Assembly: GCA_024516035.1 (NCBI GenBank)
Contig: CM044959.1
Location: 23,238,884-23,302,883, forward strand
DNA length: 64,000 nucleotides
Source of the DNA: Bactericera cockerelli
Lineage: Eukaryota > Arthropoda > Insecta > Hemiptera > Triozidae
Direction of reading: 5' to 3'
Shown: piece by piece, positions 59,493 to 64,000 of the stretch
Layout: the number at the start of each line of letters is the position of its first letter
Position numbering within the stretch: position 1 is the first letter of the stretch
Translations under genes and position numbers: made by a program
Notes under the pieces: model-generated
The model's database searches: none
What the model was told of the DNA's origin: nothing
What the model saw: only the letters and a program-made list of their open reading frames with translations

Positions 59493-60904
59493 AAAGAACA
59501 TAGTAGACCTTTTTAAAGGTCTATTTATAATGGTAGCTTAAAATTAAGTTCTCATAAATTAATTTGGATATTGGAAAATAATTGAATTTGGAATTTCGTA
59601 TAAATGCTAAGCTAGCCACTAATGTTTTGTCATAACAACACAATGAAACAATCACACAACCAAACATCAACAAATCAACATACATACATATACATAAGAA
59701 AGCCAGTCGATTTGGGAACAAACATAATGTTTTCAAAATATTTATGACGACTTGACGAGAAGAGTCATCTGGACTGACAAGTCCAACTTTACGAGTCCAC
59801 CCAGTACATCAAAGTGTATTTACTTAATACAAGGTACCTAATGTACGTGTGTGCCTGGTAGTATGGTTCAAGTACCACAATGCCAACTTACTTAGCAACA
59901 CAGCTTTGAAGTAAGTATATCTACGTGCATGTTTGCCTAGGAATACTGAAAAGAAATTAGTTGGATTCATAGAACGACATTCATATGAAACTCGACTCCG
60001 CTCTGATTAGCAAATGGAGAGGCTTTTACTTACTTGGCCTTTAATATAAAGGATCCATTATAAAGGATCCATCTCCGTGTTTAGAGTCGAAAGCAGGAAA
60101 CCTTGAATTTTTTTCAACTAAAATTTGCATTGCAGTAAAATAAATAAATATGTAAATAATTTTCAGACAGGATGATGTGTATCTAAATCTAAAGTAGCTC
60201 CAGCACAGGTATCCATTAAAAAAAAAACAAGAAAAAAAAAGATGAGAGTTTCACAGTCTTTTTTATTTCGTGGCCATGAAAGAGGAACTACTTAAGATCC
60301 CGTAGTATGACCCCCCTCTGATGGGCGAGAAGTGACACAATACTTCCCATTTAGGTGCTAGGTAACCACCTAAATGGGAATGAAGTATATTTGTACATCA
60401 TTCTTGCACAATATCATTTTAGTGAGATGCAAATTTTAGTTGGAAAAATAACAAGTTTCTCTGCTACTGAATTTGTTCAAATGAGGTGTGTAGAGCCAAA
60501 GTCCGTACTTGTGTTTCCTTGTTTATTGTTAAAATCAGAGGAAATAATATTGCACGATCTGCAACTCGAGCACAAGAAAACAAATGACAAGAAATAAACA
60601 AAAAAAAATCCGTAGGTAGTATGACTGTATGACACATGAAAGTATGTGCTTTCAGGTCTTGAATGAACGATTATCAATCCTAATGTTATTAGTCATGAAG
60701 TAAAACATCAGTATAGAAATAGTGTAATATTACTTGTGTGCAGTAAAGTCATACACTGAATACACGTTAGGACATGCCTTAATGAAATGTACATAGCGCT
60801 CGATGTATAAAAAGCCATGCCTCCGTCGAACATGAGGGGACCGGGAGGATCCGCTCGTGTCGGAATTGCACTCTACAGGGCGGAAAACCCCTTCTACTCA
60901 AGTA
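59493..60904. other. No gene recognised; contains SINE-1 tail fragment
   Basis: Positions 60312-60362 repeat the SINE-1 tail (CCCTCTGATGGGCGAGAAGT...CCCATTTAGGTGCTAGGT) without a head, followed by an inverted echo ACCACCTAAATGGGAA. The rest shows chance ORFs only. Confidence 0.55.
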
Positions 60905-61131
60905 TCTTAATATATAAATGTCAAAGTCACTGACTGACTGATCATCACTGTTTCTCCGAACTGGTAAGTCCTAGGAAGCTGAAATTTGGTAGGTAGCTTT
61001 GTCTTATAGTCTAGATTTGCAATAAGACGGGATTTTTCGAAATTCCCACTACAACACCTGCCATTGGCGAAAAAGGACTTTTTGCTTTCACGGCCATGCC
61101 TCGGCCCGCAAAGCGGGCGACAGCCCGCTAG
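60905..61131 (+). mobile_element. Non-autonomous Helitron 2
   Basis: Begins TCTTAATATATAAATGTCAA after a host A and ends GCCCGCTAG before a host T. A perfect hairpin (GCCCGC AAA GCGGGC) sits about 10 bases upstream of the end. Inside, GACTGACTGACTGATCATC and GCTGAAATTTGGTAGGTAG are phrases common to insect Helitron-like repeats. 227 bp, no ORF. GGCCATGCC precedes the hairpin, as in Helitron 1. Confidence 0.82.
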
Positions 61132-61285
61132 TTAGCAATATAGCAAGATGAAAATAGCAACTACCACTAATTCCATACTTTATCATTGTATGGCTAAAAA
61201 CAGTGACTTCTTACCTTGTACGAGGTTTGGCTATTAAATTCGTAGAATCTTCCCATAAAACGATGTGTGTTAAACTTACCCAACT

Positions 61286-62023
61286 TTAATAGTTATCCCC
61301 TTCAATGTACTCCCCTCCTCTATCCCTACAACGTTCTAAGCAAATTTTCCATTGATCGACACAGTGGTGGAGGTCATTTTGTGTGAGGCCTTCCAAGACT
61401 TTTGCCGGTTTTTTCTTTTTTTTTTTTTTTTAAGTGGGGTTTAACGTCGCTTTCAACTGCCATGGTCATATCACGACGGGGCCGGTTTTTTCTTAACGGC
61501 ATCTACGCTGTCAAATCTGGTACCTTTCAGGGCAGATTTGATTTTTGGTAATAAGTAAAAGTCGCACGAGGCCAGGTCGGGTAAGTAAGGAGGGTGTTCC
61601 AACACTGGGGTGTTGTACTTGGCCAGGAACGTCTTCACGGAGAAGGCACTGTGGGCTGGCGCATGGCACCATTTTTGCGCAAACTTTTGTCATGTTGAAA
61701 TTTTCGTACAAAATTTGTCTCACACATTCTTTATTAATTTTAAGTGTATCAGCCATTAGTCTAAGAGTTAATCTACGGTCAGAACGAATCATAACATAAT
61801 TTTTTTCAATGTTTTCGTCAGTTTTTGAGCTTTGGGGGCGACCAGGACGTGGATCGTCCTCAACATCTTCCTGACCATCTTGAACCCGTTTAAACCACTT
61901 ATAAAGCGTTGATTTTTTCAAACATGACTCCTGGTACACTGTCTTGAACAAAAAAAATGTTTCACCAGCATGTTTTACGTAAAATTCAAAAATCACTCGT
62001 TGCTCAACGTTTGTATCAATCAT
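61286..62023 (-). pseudogene. mariner transposase remnant
   Basis: Starts at ATG 62023 (MIDTNVEQRVIFEFYVKHAG). Residues 1 to about 115 give the DNA-binding half with helix-turn-helix features and the WFKRVQDGQEDVEDDPRPGR linker found in mariners. Near 61665 a deletion removes the part of the catalytic domain expected to hold the first two catalytic Asp residues and shifts the frame. The remaining C-terminal part (NTPVLEHPP, DLASCDFYLLPK with the third Asp region, KICLERC) ends at TAA 61286-61288, after interruption by the SINE fragment at 61418-61480. Inactive, but its TIRs might be recognised by a related transposase. Confidence 0.92.
61418..61480 (-). mobile_element. 5'-truncated SINE-5 insert in mariner with 14-bp target duplication
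   Basis: GCCGGTTTTTTCTT occurs at 61404-61417 and 61481-61494. Between them, on the minus strand, is GTCGTGATATGACCATGGCA...GACGTTAAACCCCACTT followed by an A-run of about 18. This is the 3' end of the SINE-5 family. It proves that the family retroposes through a poly-A tail and is younger than this mariner copy. Confidence 0.88.
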
Positions 62024-62217
62024 AATTCCGGCAAAATTAAAAAAGGTGTCTTGCGCGTCGGGCTGTCACAACAGAACTAATTACAGTACAGACATGTGAC
62101 AGCTATCAATGAAAACACAAGACTTGAAGCTGTCTAAATATGTTTATCATATCTTCCTAGCATGGACAGCTTTTGCGTAGCGGCTCGCGTCTACGAACTT
62201 AATAGCCAAACCTCGTA

Positions 62218-63149
62218 TACGAGTGGTAGGCTGTTGATTTGATCTCTTCCACCCAAAGGGTTGGGTAGAAGAGATTGCCAAATATTTGTATTTATTTATT
62301 TTATTTTCAACAGGTAGGTACACCGGTACATACATTACAATGTTAAAGCCTCTATTACAATATACCCTACCTATTTAAAGAATTATGAATAATATTTATT
62401 AATTTTTTCTTCATTTTGTTCTCTTTTTTTTCTTCTTATTATTTTGTATATTCATTTGTAATTATTTGTGTTGTAGGTATATAATTATGTCCTTATTAAT
62501 AAAGAGTAAAATAATAATAATTATTATTTTTCAGTTCATTCCCCAGCCTCTCTGGTCTGTATTTCCGGGAACACATGAGATATGAAACGAAAAATTACGG
62601 TGTTTCAGAAATTCGTAATATACATCTATTGGATTCCAAGAAATCACAAATGACCAATTCTTGGCTAATTCAATCTAACATGTAGTTATTGGAGATAATA
62701 AGAATTTGCCCAAGTGTATTCTGAAGGTATCCATTCCAAACTCATTAGCTATACGTATACCGCGTTCTATGAAATTAAAATTATGACAAAAATTTGGCGA
62801 TAATCATATTTTTAAGAGAAAAAATACAAGGTACTTGGCTGTATGGGGGGCTCTACTCCACAATATCGAAAATAAAATAATATATGTATATTATTGTATA
62901 TATATCAGGTCCAAAGGCAGGTATCACTTGGTGGGAAAGAAAACTGGGTGTTATCATAACTCAAATGAATGAATCCGCTAATGATAATCTACGGACATAT
63001 ACCAAGCTGCGGAGAATGATGACCTTCTACAGAACTTACTAGCAAAGAAAATATATCCAAGCGAGAAAAGTCTAGTTAGTCTCAAGAAGTGAAAACCTAT
63101 ATCAGGCTGAAGAAGGTAGATTCACACAGAAAATAATTTGTAAGATAGG
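62218..63149. other. No gene recognised
   Basis: AT-rich, with ATT-rich and TA-rich simple sequence near 62510 and 62880. Confidence 0.5.
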
Positions 63150-63327
63150 TAATTTTCGGGGAAAAAACCTACCTCAGTAGCTAGATTGATAAGGCGGCGG
63201 ACTTGTAACCTGGAGGTAGTGATTCAAGTCCCGGTTACGGTGGTGAATTTAGTAAAGCGAGGGGTAGTTGTGACATCACGAAAGTAATTAACACAAATAT
63301 GATAACTTTTTTAATTTTCGAAAAAAG
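63150..63327 (+). mobile_element. SINE-3, full copy
   Basis: The head CCTCAGTAGCTAGATTGATA ... GATTCAAGTCCCGGTTACGG is followed by GTAAAGCGAGGGGTAGTTGT and the tail ACACAAATATGATAACTTTT. TAATTTTCG plus an A-rich stretch on both sides (63150 and 63311) acts as the target duplication. Confidence 0.8.
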
Positions 63328-63403
63328 TGACACTTTGAATTATACCTTATCCATCCATTCCTTATTAGTTTAAAAATCATACCAACTTCAGTATCCCAAA
63401 AGT

Positions 63404-63460
63404 TCGTGGTTAGTGCCTTGGATCACGAGGTAAGGGTTCGAGATCCGAGAGAAATAGAGG
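63404..63460 (+). repeat. Possible tRNA-like SINE remnant
   Basis: GTGGTTAGTGCCTTGGATCA followed by AAGGGTTCGAGATCC resembles A and B boxes in the right order. Single copy here. Confidence 0.35.
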
Positions 63461-64000
63461 AAACTAGTCGAGGACAAACATTTGTGTGGGACACAATTTT
63501 ACTAGTAGTTCTGTGAACCCTAAACCTCACACGAAATGTTTAATCAAGCATGAGGACATCAAGACCTTTCATTCAATACCGCAGACGATATATATAAAAA
63601 AAAATATAAAGCTGCCCTTCTTTTGGCCCTTTTTCAAAAATTTACCACAGTGAGGCCCCCTTAGCTTTCACGACCACCAAAATTTACTATTTAAACCAAA
63701 TGTTATTTTTTAACGACTCGTACTCTTCAAAATTTCAGGAGCGTTGCTTTATTTAATTTTTTTTTTAAAGAAAAATCATTTTTAATTTTTCCAAAAACGG
63801 CCCAAATGTGGCCCCCAGTGGCCCAAAACTAAAAGTAAAATTTTAGGACCCCAATGAACATGTATACTAAATTTCAACAATATTGAAGAATATGATCGAA
63901 AGTTATCGCAGAACAGACAGACAAACGAAAGCCAAACTGTCCAGTAGCCAAGTTAAAACAGAACCTCACTTAGTGAGGTCGGTTTGGTTAATAATTTCCC
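63461..64000. other. Unassigned, probably part of a larger repeat
   Basis: The phrase GAAAGTTATCGCAGAACAGA followed by CAGACAAACG near 63897 is typical of untranslated ends of insect transposable elements. GGCCC blocks recur between 63618 and 63830. The window ends before the element can be defined. Confidence 0.35.

Larger units (their letters stand above)
61219..62217 (-). mobile_element. mariner element, internally deleted, both TIRs present
   Basis: The element 61221-62215 has inverted ends CGAGGTTTGGCTATTAA(A/G)TTCGTAG at both sides and a TA on each side. It is about 995 bp including a 63-bp SINE insert and its target duplication, so the original is shorter than a full mariner (about 1.3 kb). 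The missing part is the middle of the transposase gene. Confidence 0.9.

Noticed and set aside
1..64000. Endogenous viral sequences
   Set aside because: No viral capsid, polymerase or envelope-like reading frame was recognised; the reverse transcriptase present belongs to a non-LTR retrotransposon.

Overview
The window looks like a piece of an insect nuclear genome: AT-rich, intron-dominated and crowded with small transposable elements. Only one exon of a host protein-coding gene can be recognised. It lies on the minus strand at 36843-37440 and carries the start codon, a low-complexity N-terminal region and both zinc fingers of the nuclear receptor FTZ-F1 (NR5A group). The order of insect cannot be proved from the sequence; a hemipteran with a large genome is a guess.

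Because the gene reads right to left, everything below 36842 (36.8 kb) is most simply its first coding intron, which runs off the window without reaching the next exon. Everything above 37440 (26.6 kb) is its upstream region, which may hold non-coding first exons and control elements. A slightly GC-richer block at about 38.15-38.67 kb is the best guess for a nearby promoter or 5' leader.

Mobile DNA fills much of the rest. It includes a 5'-truncated non-LTR retrotransposon (12.8-13.8 kb) split by a non-autonomous Helitron; a second Helitron (60.9-61.1 kb); a deleted mariner with both terminal inverted repeats (61.2-62.2 kb), itself hit by a short SINE fragment; pogo-like and TTAA-flanked MITEs; five recurring SINE or tail families; two very clean foldback elements with arms of about 250 bp (11.2-11.8 and 25.1-25.6 kb); and two elements built from repeated subterminal modules (22.9-23.6 and 29.3-29.8 kb). 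A 2.8 kb inverted structure (56.4-59.2 kb) holds two head-to-head broken copies of an uncharacterised arthropod protein family.

Two patterns cut across families. A 45-bp repeat forms arrays at three places. The short motif GGCCATGCC, exact or nearly so, recurs in that array, in both Helitrons and in the 2.8 kb structure. No rRNA gene, functional tRNA gene, CRISPR array or complete host gene was found.
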